Assembly (NCBI GenBank): GCA_032433765.1
Contig: JAVIAB010000102.1
Span: 8,561,521-8,625,520 of the forward strand
DNA length: 64,000 bases
Reading direction: 5' to 3'
DNA from: Megaustenia siamemsis
Lineage: Eukaryota > Mollusca > Gastropoda > Stylommatophora > Ariophantidae
Notes under the pieces: generated by a model
Told to the model about the DNA's origin: nothing
The model's database searches: none
What the model saw: the letters and a program-made list of their open reading frames with translations, nothing else
Position numbers and translations under genes: made by a program
In this document: positions 1 through 9,299 of the stretch, piece by piece
How the letters are laid out: every line of letters starts with the position of its first letter
How positions within the stretch are numbered: position 1 is the first letter of the stretch

Positions 1-4
1 TTTG

Positions 5-205
5 TAAGAAATAAAGATGATAATATGTTGTAAGAAATAAAGATGATAATATTTTGTAAGAAATAAAGATGATAATATGGTGTAAGAAATAAAGATGATA
101 ATATGTTGTAAGAAATAAAGATGATCATTTTATAACAAATAAAGATGATATGCTGTAAGATACAAAGATGATACTGGCTGCCATATTGTAACATCTGAAG
201 ATGAT
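5..205. repeat. 26-bp minisatellite
   Basis: The unit TAAGAAATAAAGATGATAAT plus six bases recurs exactly every 26 bp at 5, 31, 57, 83 and 109. It then decays into partial AAAGATGAT-containing copies up to about 205. The array probably continues beyond the left edge. No coding origin is recognised. Confidence 0.9.
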
Positions 206-259
206 ACTGGATGTTATAAAAACTAAGCCATTAAAAAATAGATCATTTGATTTTTGTAC

Positions 260-541
260 CAACCATATGTTAGCCACGATAGCTCAGTGGTTAGTGAACT
301 GGACTACAAAGGACAAGAGGTTGGGTTCGATCCCAACCGACGGCTTCTGGTTCACCCAGCCTTTAATGGGTGCCGGATTTTTTCTGGGAAAGTAATGCGG
401 CACGGGCATAATACTGACCACATTACCCCAAAAATCATGTGCCGAGGGTCTGTAAAATTTATGGTCACTAACACCATTATTCCCTATATGCCACTTGGCA
501 TGACGGGGGTACTTTACTTTTTTTTTTATCAACCATATGTT
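260..541 (+). mobile_element. Full-length tRNA-derived SINE with 12-bp target-site duplication
   Basis: The head at 272-340 looks like a tRNA gene, with an A-box-like TAGCTCAGTGG and a B-box GGTTCGATCC, the internal RNA polymerase III promoter. A unique body follows (GGTCACTAACACCAT, GGCATGACGGGG) and the 3' end is a short T-run. The element is flanked by the identical 12-mer CAACCATATGTT at 260-271 and 530-541, which is the target-site duplication expected from LINE-driven insertion. Related copies lie at 12787 and 52017, and a 3' end lies near 8067. It makes no protein. Mobilisation would need a LINE reverse transcriptase; which LINE is not shown here. Confidence 0.88.
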
Positions 542-659
542 GATGCTCTTCTACTTTGGGAGGAGGCTAAAAATAGAACATCATTTCAACCTTTCAAGAG
601 GATATACACTCAATGATCGGGCAAATCATGGAGCTGGGTAAGGTCAAGTGAATAGAAGA

Positions 660-830
660 CATCCAGAAAGAATCACAAGAATTGTCATGTAGAGGACTCC
701 AGAGGGGAGGTGAAAGAGAGGCAAACCAAGAGCACCATGGTGGAGGACAGGAGAAGAGAGATGAACAGTGTGGGCCAGCCATTGAGCACCGGCAAAGAAT
801 GGCCACAGGTCAAGTGGAGGGAACTGGGTG
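660..830 (+). mobile_element. Decayed LINE ORF2 C-terminal fragment
   Basis: The conceptual translation keeps the signature of the C-terminal part of RTE-like endonuclease-reverse transcriptases: a basic GGKRGKPR-like stretch, a tryptophan pair, then a QPL..VKRMAT-like segment. The reading frame is broken more than once. It is immediately followed by a SINE head at about 826. Family assignment below the RTE-like level is uncertain. Confidence 0.55.
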
Positions 831-1015
831 GTCTAGAGGTAAGACATTAACCTCTGAACAGGAAGGTCCCAGGTTTGAATCCTGCCACAGGAAGTGGGAA
901 CTTGTTGCTTCAAATCCATTATTTCTTCTGGCTGTACACCTCCCCAACCTCTGGGTAGTGACATCCAATAACAATGAAAGGATATCCTGTATGCATTCTG
1001 TGCACATTTATAAAT
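826..1015 (+). mobile_element. tRNA-derived SINE, second family
   Basis: The head TGGTCTAGAGGTAAGACATT (A box) is followed by AGGTTTGAATCC (B box) 50-60 bases on, which is tRNA-like spacing. The body contains CTGGCTGTACACCTCCCC. The head differs from the 272 SINE and is closer to the heads at 5541 and 51910. The 3' boundary is not resolved. It abuts the LINE fragments on both sides. Confidence 0.6.
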
Positions 1016-1029
1016 CCTTTGGTAATTAC

Positions 1030-1755
1030 AAATAAACATGACAAGCAAAAAATATGGACTAGATATGAATATCAAAAAGGCTAAAACTACGATCATAAAC
1101 AAAGAAAATACTCAAAACCCACAAGTGGATATCAAAATTGAAGGAATAAACCTGGAGACAGTTCAGAACTACAACTACTTTGGACATACTATAAACCAGT
1201 GATTGAAAATGTACAACTGAAATAAACAAAAGAATAGGAATGACATAAAGTAAGTTTAATGTCATGAAGAACATACTAACATCAAAACAAATAACACCAA
1301 GGCTAAAACTAAAAATAGCAAAATGTTATGTCTTCTCAACATTCCTATATGGTGCAGAAACATGGACATTAGACAAGAAAACAGAACAGAGAATTGAAGC
1401 CTTTGAAATGTGGATATATAGAAGAATAGGTAGAATTGGATGGAAGGAAAAGCAAACAAACGATGAAGTCTTATAACAACTAAAAATGAAAAGAGAACTA
1501 CTAAACACAATTCAAACAAGACAAATGCGATTTTTGGGCCATGTTAAAAGACACAGCAGCCTACTGAAAGTAATCCTGGAGGGGAAAACACAAGCTAAAA
1601 GAGGCAGACCAAGACTAATGTGGACAAGTAACATCAAAAGATGGACAAACCAGCCTATGACAACCTGCACCATCAAAGAAAGAGACAGAGCAGAATGGCG
1701 CTCCATGGTAGCCAGCCTTCGTTGCGGAGATGGCACTCGATGATGATGATGAGTT
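1030..1755 (+). mobile_element. RTE-like LINE 3' end ending in a (GAT)n tail
   Basis: The 5' part (1030-1260) reads as a degenerate reverse-transcriptase thumb region with NYNYFGHTINQ, equivalent to the usual YLGxxIT motif. From 1264 an open stretch carries the post-RT domain (YGAETWTL and EAFEMWIYRRI, about residues 30-60). A second stretch from 1486 carries RFLGHVKRH, KRGRPRLMW and MVASLRCGDGTR before a stop. The copy ends in GATGATGATGA at about 1739-1751, the short microsatellite tail typical of RTE-type elements. An in-frame TAA separates the two stretches, so it is a dead 5'-truncated insertion. Confidence 0.85.
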
Positions 1756-1959
1756 GGAAATAGAAAAGAGTGAGCCAAAAATTGTAGCTGCCGAGGCCAA
1801 ATTGATAGAAAAGGATCTATCCAAAATATCAAAACTGTGGATTTGCACTGTAATAAGCAATTAACTCACATCTAAGGTGATTGAGTCAAGTCTCTTGATA
1901 ATTAAAAAAAAATGAGAGCACTTCTGGAGTAGGAGAATATCTGCCTGCATGGTGAGGGA

Positions 1960-2530
1960 CAAATAACAATAGGAGAAATACCTCTAATAGAAGTACAGTC
2001 TTACATATATCTGGGAAATAATATAGACAAAGAAGGAGGAACAGAGAATGATACCAAAATAAGGATAGAAAAAGCAAGAAGAACCTTAATGGGTTACACT
2101 GGGAAACATGGAAATCCAAAGCAATTAGGTTAAATAATAAAACAAAAAATAATTTCAACTCCAATGTTAAGTCAGTCCTATTATAAGACCGTGAAACATT
2201 GAGAACAGCAGAAATGACAATTACGAAGATACAGATCTTCATTAATAGATTCTTTCACTGAATAAAAGGATAGAAATGGCAGGACAAAATCACTACCATA
2301 AAATACAGTGGATAAAGCGATACAGCGAAGACAATGGCGCTGGATAGGACACACACTGTGGAAGCCAACTGGGAGTATTACACAACAAGCCCTTTTCTGG
2401 AATCCCCAAAGAAAAAGACAAAGAGGAAGACCAAAATATTCTTGGAAAAGACAGATGGAAGCAGAGATGAAGATAATGGGGAACACGTGGAATGAACTTA
2501 AAAGAATGGTAAGAAACAGAACGGTTGGAA
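1960..2530 (+). mobile_element. LINE ORF2 C-terminal fragment of a second type
   Basis: The first half reads IEVQSYIYLGNNIDKEGG, the connection after the RT palm, followed by several stops. The second half (open at 2308-2655) has RRQWRWIGHTLWKP, FWNPQRKRQRGRPK and NTWNELKRMVRNR. This is the standard C-terminal tail of jockey/CR1-like endonuclease-reverse transcriptases. The coding sequence runs directly into the 38-bp array, whose unit is the next expected stretch of the protein. A short relative of the same tail lies at about 30190-30295. Confidence 0.82.
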
Positions 2531-3562
2531 AGTGTTTGTTGAAGACCTATGCTCCACAGGGAGTTGAAAGTGTTTATTTGAGACCTATGCTCTACAGGAA
2601 GTTGAAAGTTTTGTTGGAGACCTATGCTCCACAGGAAGTTGAATGTGTTTGTTGAAGACCTATGCTCCACAAGGTGTTGCAAGTGTTTGTTGAAGACCTA
2701 TGCTCCACAGGGAGTTGAAAGTGTTTGTTGAAGACTTATGCTCCACAGGGAGCTGAAAGTGTTTGTTGAAGACCTATGCTCCACAGGGAGTTGAAAGTGT
2801 TTTTGTTGGAGACCTATGCTGCACAGGGAGTTGAAAGTGTTTTTTGAAGATCTATGTTCCGCGTGGAGTTGAAAGTGTTTGTTGGAAACCTATGCTCCAT
2901 AGGGAACTGAAAGTGTTTTTTGAAGATCTATGTTCCGCGTGGAGTTGAAAGTGTTTGTTGAAGACCTATGCTCCACAGAGTGTTGAAAGTGATTGTTGAA
3001 GACCTATGTTCCACAGGGAGTTGAAAGTGTTTGTTGAAGACCTGTGCTTCACAGAGTGTTGAAAGTGTTTGTTGAAGACCTATGCTCCACAGAGTGTTGA
3101 AAGTGATTGTTGAAGACCTATGTTCCACAGGGAGTTGAAAGTGTCTGTTGAAAACCTGTGCTGCCCAGGGAGTTGAAAGTGTTTGTTGAAGACCTATGCT
3201 CCATAGGGAGTTGAAAGTGTTTGTTGAAGACCTATGCTCCATAGGGAGTTGAAAGTGTTTGATGAAGACCTATGCTCCATAGGGAGTTGAAAATGTTTGC
3301 TGAAGACCTATGCTGCATAGGGAGTTGAAAGTGTTTGTTGAAGACCTATGCTCCATAGGGAGTTGAAAATGTTTGCTGAAGACTTATGCTGCATAGGGAG
3401 TTGAAAGTGTTTGTTGAAGACCTATGCTCCATAGGGAGTTGAAAGTGTTTGTTGAAGACCTATGCTGCCCAGGGAGTTGAAAGTGTTTGTTGAAGACCTA
3501 TGCTCCACAGGGAGTTGAAAGTGTTTGTTGAAGAACTATGCTCCATAGGGAGTTGAAAGTTA
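2530..3562 (+). repeat. 38-bp minisatellite made from the last codons of a LINE ORF2
   Basis: About 27 copies of a 38-bp unit containing GAAGACCTATGCTCCACAGG. In one frame the unit reads WKVFVEDLCSTGS followed by TGA. This is the C-terminal end expected after the MVRNR-type motif of the LINE that precedes it. The array therefore looks like a tandem expansion of the end of that ORF. Units differ by substitutions (for example TCCACAG/TCCATAG) and occasional indels. The unit is not a multiple of three, so the array itself is not a gene. Confidence 0.9.
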
Positions 3563-3764
3563 GAAGAAGAAAAAAAGACACCTGAGCACATGACTGTTGG
3601 TGTGAAACTTGGAAAAATTCATGCAGAATTCAGTTTTGAAGTTTCCTCTGGTCTTTGCTGGAGATATAAATAAAACTGACAGAGAAGTGTTATTGCTTCC
3701 CTTAGATAGCATTATTGACAGGTGACCGACCAATGGATGAAGAGGAAACAAGAAAATAGTTTTT

Positions 3765-3945
3765 CTTCTTTCATTCATTGAGTGCCGCCTCCACATCGAA
3801 AGTTGGCTACCTTGGAGTGCCATTTTACTCAGTCCCTTGTCTTGGTGTTGGTGGTGGACGCTGTCATAGGTTCACCTGTCCACCTTTTAATGTTATGTCC
3901 ACTTTAATCTTGGTCTGCCTCATCTACCATGTACCTTCCCTTCTA
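3765..3945 (-). mobile_element. RTE-like LINE C-terminal relic
   Basis: On the reverse strand the segment reads GRPRLKWT, then after stops KMALQGSQLSMWRRHS. This aligns by eye with the RGRPRLMWT...MVASLRCGDG tail at 1600-1740. Several frameshifts and stops make it non-functional. The preceding stretch 3562-3765 shows no gene. Confidence 0.55.
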
Positions 3946-4067
3946 AGATGACTTTTAGAAGAGTGTTGTGTCTCTTCACGTCCGAAAAATTTTTCTTCTG
4001 GCTTGATCCTAATCTTCCATGCGGTTGTCCATCAGTTTATTTTTCTGGGTCATCCAAAGGGTCTATA

Positions 4068-4215
4068 CTCCTAGTAAATTTTTACATCATCATCTTGTGT
4101 CAATTCTAAATTGATGGTTGACTACCATGGAGCACCATTTTACTGGTTATTGCCGTAATGGCATGTACCGTGAGAGGTTCTCCTGTCCAACTCTTGTTGA
4201 TGTCAATCTATGTCT
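4068..4215 (-). mobile_element. Second RTE-like LINE C-terminal relic with (ATG)n tail
   Basis: On the reverse strand the sequence reads GKGRHRLTSTRVGQ then MVVNHQFRIDT. It ends at CATCATCATC on the forward strand (about 4084), which is ATGATGATG at the 3' end of the element. This is the same tail style as at 1739. The next 500 bases (4215-4700) hold no gene I can recognise. Confidence 0.55.
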
Positions 4216-4502
4216 GCCTTTACCAGTGGTGGATATTCAGAGGAGGAAACGGAAGCCACAACCCCTCTAATATTTTATCAGAACACAAAACACAATCACA
4301 TTCTAGCTCAATCAGTTTAATGTCAGTGTACAACCAGTCACCATATTGCAAAGTCTCCCATGATATAGTTTAAATAACCCAAGCTTTTACTAATAAATAG
4401 GTTTCTCTATAGAGGGCAAACCTACTACAACCGTACAACGGCATCTGTAAAGCTTCCACTGTGTATGAGAACTAGATAACCCATTTCACAAACCAGCTCC
4501 TA

Positions 4503-4516
4503 GTTGCTATAGCAAC
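4503..4516. promoter_or_regulatory. Palindrome resembling an RFX X-box
   Basis: GTTGCTATAGCAAC is a perfect 14-bp palindrome, flanked by a further imperfect CTCCT/AGGAG pair. It fits the X-box pattern of two GTTGCY half sites bound by RFX factors in animals. No gene start is visible nearby, so the resemblance may be fortuitous. Confidence 0.3.
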
Positions 4517-4697
4517 AGAGGAGCGGCAAAGAAGATAGCATTCTATCTCTTTTTTGAAACATATAGAAGTAGAGCCAGTAGGAGTCAGACATATAGAGTG
4601 CCTATTTAAAATCACTGCACAGCATCTTCATATAAAAAACTTGAATAAAACTGTAAGAGATGTTAATTAACAGCAAGGCCATGATTTTTTTCAGATA

Positions 4698-4918
4698 ACG
4701 TACACTGCAAATAACTAACATATTATGCTGTAATTATGATAGTTTAGGGCACTAATTGAAGAAACTATTTCACATGACGTAAATTATGTCACAAATTACC
4801 ACAGTTAAAGATGAGCCTAAAAGTTCACAGTGCAAATAACTAAGATATTATGATGTAATTACAATAGTTTAGGGCACTAATTGAAGAAACTATTTTACAT
4901 GATGTAAATTGTGTTAAT
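4698..4918. repeat. Two tandem copies of a ~130-bp AT-rich segment
   Basis: The block CAAATAACTAA...TAGTTTAGGGCACTAATTGAAGAAACTATTTCACATGA at 4706-4790 recurs at about 4835-4905 with only a few differences. Both copies are followed by TGTAAATTGTG-like sequence. No coding potential is seen. Confidence 0.75.
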
Positions 4919-5032
4919 AAAAGTTCATGTCCTGGCCTCTTCAAGTTTCAAACCCACCGTCCACTGCTGTCCTCCACTACCTTGTTTGCTTTGTATTTAC
5001 CTTCCAAGACAACTTTATCTCCCCATACAACT

Positions 5033-5200
5033 TTATAACATACCATTGTTATTTAACATGAGTTCTTGCACTTTACAACATACCATTGTTGTTGTTATTT
5101 AACATGAGTTCTTGCACTTTACAACATACCATTGTTGTTGTTATTTAACATGAGTTCTTGCACTTTATAACATACCATTGCTGTTATTTAACATACATCA
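5033..5200. repeat. ~46-bp tandem repeat, four copies
   Basis: The unit ACATACCATTGTTGTTG followed by TTATTTAACATGAGTTCTTGCACTTTA recurs at about 5037, 5078, 5124 and 5170. Copies differ in the number of GTT triplets. Sequence from 5200 to 5345 is AT-rich with no gene. Confidence 0.8.
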
Positions 5201-5346
5201 TTTTATTGTTACTTTCCGTTATATGTAAATGCCTGAAGCTACTCAGTAATTTATACATTTATATTTTGTGAATACATTAATATATAATCATTTATATTTG
5301 TTATTGTTATATTTATTTAAACATTTAAAATAACTGGCTTATAAAC

Positions 5347-5540
5347 ACCATTCTATGGAGGAAATTAACCATTCTACGGAGGAAATTAACCATTCTACGG
5401 AGGAAATTAAAATACTATGGCCAGGTCAAAAGACACAGCGGACTAGAAAGAACTATAATGGAGGGCATGGTTCCTGGGCAACGCATCAGGGGCAGACCAA
5501 AAAGAAGGTGGTTTCAAGAAGACCATGAAGATTACAACAG
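5347..5540 (+). mobile_element. RTE-like LINE tail with an in-frame 21-bp triplication
   Basis: The translation reads KRHSGLERTIMEGMV then RIRGRPKRRWFQED, the C-terminal tail of an RTE-like ORF2 (compare 1530-1640). Its 5' side is a 21-bp unit, ATTCTACGGAGGAAATTAACC, repeated three times (5350, 5371, 5392). Each unit encodes ILRRKLT, so the LINE's ILRRKLKYYG motif is triplicated in frame. It is a small version of the coding-derived arrays seen elsewhere in the window. Confidence 0.8.
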
Positions 5541-5870
5541 GGGGACTGGTTGGTCTCGAGGCAAGATGCCTGCCTTGAGACAGAGAGGTTGTGGTTTCAA
5601 ATCCCGGCTACATCGGTTGGGATTTTTATCTATGATTTCTCTCTGCGGCAACCACCCCTGGTCTCAGCAGCGAGGCCTGGCTTGAAACTTCAATTACTCA
5701 TCGGCGGAAAAAATATGAGTACCTCCGAAGTCAGAGTTATCTGCCTGTACGGCGAGGGACGCCTGTGCACACAGGTGCAGGGAAAAATGGATTAACACAC
5801 AAAATTCAGTTCCTAGTCTCTAGCTGCTTGCACAGAACAGAGACAAATGGCGAGATTTGATAAAATATCT
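5541..5870 (+). mobile_element. tRNA-derived SINE
   Basis: The head has TGGTCTCGAGGCAAGATGCC (A box) and GGTTTCAAATCCCGGC (B box). The body has CTCAGCAGCGAGGCCTGGC, TACCTCCGAAGTCAGAG and TCTGCCTGTACGGCGAGG. The same element lies on the reverse strand at 51600-51915, and a 3' piece lies at 41262-41422. It is inserted directly after the LINE tail. The small open frames here are not genes. Confidence 0.85.
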
Positions 5871-5904
5871 TTAAAAGAGTTTAAAACTGCTAGAACAAAA
5901 ATTC

Positions 5905-5964
5905 AGATAGGAGAAGGTGTATCTTGGTCTACGCCCTATGGGCCGGCTATGGCTTGAAAGGTCA

Positions 5965-5968
<4 letters not shown>
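5905..5968 (+). repeat. 3' end of a dispersed repeat with a GATA tail
   Basis: The stretch ACGCCCTATGGGCCGGCTATGGCTTGAAAGGTCAATAGATAGATAG corresponds to the end of the longer repeats at 7655-7845 (reverse) and 30458-30655 (forward). Those end GCTCGAAAGGACAATAGATAG. The GATA tail runs straight into the large compound microsatellite. Confidence 0.75.
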
Positions 5969-6018
<50 letters not shown>

Positions 6019-7172
6019 TGACTGACTGACTGACTGACTGACTAGACTAGACTAGACTAGACTAGACTAGACTAGACTAGACTAGACTACACTAGACTAG
6101 ACTAGACTAGACTAGACTAGACTAGACTAGACTAGACTACACTACACTACACTACACTACACTAGACTAGACTACACTAGACTAGACTAGACTAGACTAC
6201 ACTACACTAGACTAGACTAGACTAGACTAGACTACACTAGACTAGACTAGACTAGACTAGACTACACTAGACTAGACTAGACTAGACTAGACTAGACTAG
6301 ACTAGACTAGACTAGACAAGGATAGACTAGACTAGGATAGACTAGACTAGACTAGACTAGACTAGGATAGACTAGACTAGACTAGGATAGACTAGACTAG
6401 ACTAGGATAGACTAGGACAGACAGACAGACAGGACAGACCGGACAGACCGGACAGACAGACCAGACAGACAGACCAGACAGACAGACCAGACAGACAGAC
6501 CAGACAGACAGACCAGACAGACAGACCAGACAGACAGACAGACCAGACAAACAGACAGACAGACCAGACAGACAGACGGACCATACAGACAGACCAGACA
6601 GACAGACCAGACAGACATACCAGACAGACAGACCAGACCAGACAAACAGACCAGACCAGACCAGACAGACCAGACCAGACCAGACTGACCAGACAGACCA
6701 GCCCAGACAGACCAGACCAGACAGACCAGACCAGACCAGACAGACTAGACCAGACAGAGCAGACAGACAGACAGACCAGACCAGACAGACAGACCAGATA
6801 GACCAGACAGACCAGATAGACCAGACAGACCAGATAGACAGACCAGACAGACAGACCAGACAGACAGACCAGACAGACAGACCAGACAGACAGACAGACA
6901 GACCAGACAGACAGACAGACCAGACAGACAGACAGACCAGACAGACAGACCAGACAGACCAGACCAGACAGACCAGACCAGACCAGACAGACCAGACCAG
7001 ACAGACCAGACCATACAGACCAGACCAGACCAGACAGACCAGACCAGACCAGACCAGACAGACCAGATAGACCAGACAGACCAGACAGGCCAGGCAGACC
7101 AGACAGACCAGATAGACCAGACAGACCAGATAGACCAGACAGACCAGATAGACCAGACAGTCCAGATAGATA
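5969..7172. repeat. Compound microsatellite, tetra- to pentanucleotide
   Basis: The array starts as (GATA)n and turns into (GACA)n, then (GACT)n (to about 6042). It next becomes a pentamer (GACTA)n with GACTAC and GGATA variants (to about 6415). It ends as a mosaic of CAGAC and CAGA units (to about 7172). The order suggests stepwise mutation and expansion from one end. Long reverse-strand frames rich in Leu, Val, Cys, Trp and Ser are translations of this microsatellite, not proteins. Confidence 0.95.
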
Positions 7173-7179
7173 GATGTCT

Positions 7180-7654
7180 CTAGGAACTTTGTCAGAGGTA
7201 AATACATGAAGAACGAAAAAAAAAAAAGATTACAACAGAAGAAGTGGGAGATATGACCAGCGGCAGAGATTCTTTCATAATTTCCGATTTTCCCCTAAAA
7301 ATATTGAGAATCTCCTAAAACTGTGATGCATGTCCAAAAACTCCATAGCATGGCCTGGGATCCATTATTGTGGGTAGATTTTTGCTGATGGCCAGCCTTT
7401 CGATTTTAAACTCTCAAGGGTTCTTTAACGTGTGCATGTGCACATGGGACCTCCTGTTTTTTGCTGTTATACGAGAGGGCTAGTCACTGAATCTCACTAC
7501 CCAGAGACCAGGGGAGGGTGAAGCTATGAAAAAAACCGTGGATTCAATTTTTTTAAATTTCTGACAATTATTCCCACTGGGATGTAGAATGGTTCAGGCA
7601 AAAGCAGCTTTCCAAAAAATGAGGAAGATACCGTGCAATCTATTTTTGACAATC
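7180..7654. other. Non-coding stretch with repeat debris
   Basis: The sequence begins with TCTAGGAACTTTGTCAGAGG, resembling the 3' end of the SINE at 41262-41422. A run at 7420-7460 (CAAGGGTTCTTTAACGTGTGCATGTGCACATGGGACCTC) looks like a conserved piece of an interspersed repeat, but I cannot name it. No open frame of interest is present. Confidence 0.4.
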
Positions 7655-7845
7655 TCTCTATCTATCTATTGTCCTTTCGAGCCGAAGACGGCACATAGGG
7701 CAGAACCACAATCTCAAAAACAGAAACCTTGCGTGCCAAAATAGCACATATTGCAGAGATCACTGCTCTAAAATCTATGGCGCTGTTTCATAACAATACT
7801 TTTTACAATGACAGCTTGTCAAGCCATCAATCAACCTCCTTAGTC
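7655..7845 (-). repeat. Dispersed repeat with GATA tail, inverted copy
   Basis: Read on the reverse strand, this ~190-bp block matches 30458-30655 almost base for base. It starts near GATGGCTTGACAAGCTGTCA and ends with GCTCGAAAGGACAATAGATAG. Its GATA tail is at the low-coordinate end. It shows no tRNA head, so it may be a truncated SINE or a LINE 3' end. Confidence 0.85.
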
Positions 7846-8059
7846 ACCTCTTAAGACATGCCTAGAAGGTCACAGTGTCACTATTCTTTACCTCCCTCAT
7901 AATGAGGCTCCGGTAACACACGGGTTTTTTTTTGACAATAGAAACAAGAAAAAGATAAAAAATCTTTTCTGTCTACCACGAGTTTCGAATATCGTATGCC
8001 AGCTTAACAGTGGATTTCGCTGCACGGCTACAGAACTCTTCATTATGTCGTTGGTTATG

Positions 8060-8127
8060 GAAAATATGGTCACTAACACCATATTTTCTCCCCATATGCA
8101 TAGTAAGGCAGGGGAAGTAACCATTAC
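8060..8127 (+). mobile_element. SINE 3' end
   Basis: GGTCACTAACACCATATTTT followed by CCATATGCATAGTAAGGCAGGGGAAGTAACC matches the 3' body of the SINEs at 272 and 12787. The head is missing or not recognisable. The 59-bp array starts immediately after it. Confidence 0.7.
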
Positions 8128-9045
8128 TTACTTAATCTGACTTGGTGTGACACTTTTGAGTAGTCTTTCCTCTCAATCTCGCCTCACTTGGCCAGAATGG
8201 TTTATGTGACACTTTTGAGTAGTCTTCCTTCTCAATCTCGCCTCACTTGACCAGATTGGTTTATGTGACACTTTTGAGTAGTCTTTCCTCTCAATCTCGC
8301 CTCACTTGGCCAGACTGGTTTATGTGACACTTTTGAGTAGTCTTTCCTCTCAATCTCGCCTCACTTAGCCAGACTGGTTTATGTTACACTTTTGAGTAGT
8401 CTTCCCTCTCAATCTCACCTCACTTGACCAGACTGGTTTATGTGACACTTTTGAGCAGTCTTTCCTCTCAATCTCGCCTCACTTAGCCAGACTGGTTAAT
8501 GTGACACTTTTGAGTAGTCTTCCTTCTCAATCTCACCTCACTTGACCAGACTGGTTTATGTGACACTTTTGAGTAGTCTTCCTTCTCAATCTCGCCTCAC
8601 TTAGCCAGACTGGTTTATGTGACACTTTTGAGTAGTCTTCCTTCTCAATCTCGCCTCACTTGGCTGGACTGGTTTATGTGACACTTTTGAGTAGTCTTCC
8701 TTTTCAATCTCACCTCACTTGGCCAGACTGGTTTATGTGACACTTTTGAGTAGTCTTCCTTCTCAATCTCACCTCACTTGGCCAGACTGGTTTATGTGAC
8801 ACTTTTGAGTAGTCTTCCTTCTCAATCTTGCCTCACTTGACCATACTGGTTTATGTGACACTTTTGAGTAGTCTTCCTTCTCAATCTCACCTCACTTGGC
8901 CAGACTGATTTATGTGACACTTTTGAGTAGTCTTCCTTCTCAATCTCACCTCACTTGGCCAGACTGGTTTAAGTGACACTTTTTAGTAGTCTTCCTTCTC
9001 AATCTCGGCTCACTAGGCCAGACTGGTTATCTGTTTCTAGGGGCA
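8128..9045. repeat. 59-bp minisatellite
   Basis: About 15.5 copies of a 59-bp unit, TTTATGTGACACTTTTGAGT then AGTCTTCCTTCTCAATCTCGCCTCACTTGGCCAGACTGG. The two internal variants (TTTCCTC and TTCCTTC; CTCGCC and CTCACC) are partly clustered, as expected from local duplication. The reverse strand is open across one unit (KPVWPSEARL), but I could not tie this to a known protein. Confidence 0.95.
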
Positions 9046-9299
9046 TCACAAAAAGTCAGAATAGGATCTGATGTTGACCACATTAGTTTGTCACAGATAC
9101 TTTAGTTGATGCCCTCATTTGTGTCTTTCCAATAAGATAAGATACACATCCATCGTCTTATATACATTCAAAGTATTTAGAAGAAGCTGAATTTTTAAAT
9201 AAATAAAAAATAATACAAAATTATGGTTAAAAACTGAATAATGCATCCCCTGAAACTTTCAAATTAGCTTGCGTTTGCCCGATGACTAAAGGAGTACAC

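Noticed and set aside
272..345. Possible functional tRNA gene
   Set aside because: A- and B-box-like sequences are present, but the cloverleaf is imperfect and a SINE body with a target duplication follows. It is a SINE head. The same applies at 826, 5541, 12787 and 52017.
6392..7207. 271-codon reverse frame rich in Leu, Val, Cys, Trp and Ser
   Set aside because: It is a translation of the CAGAC/CAGA microsatellite. Any frame of such a repeat lacking stops is open by composition alone.
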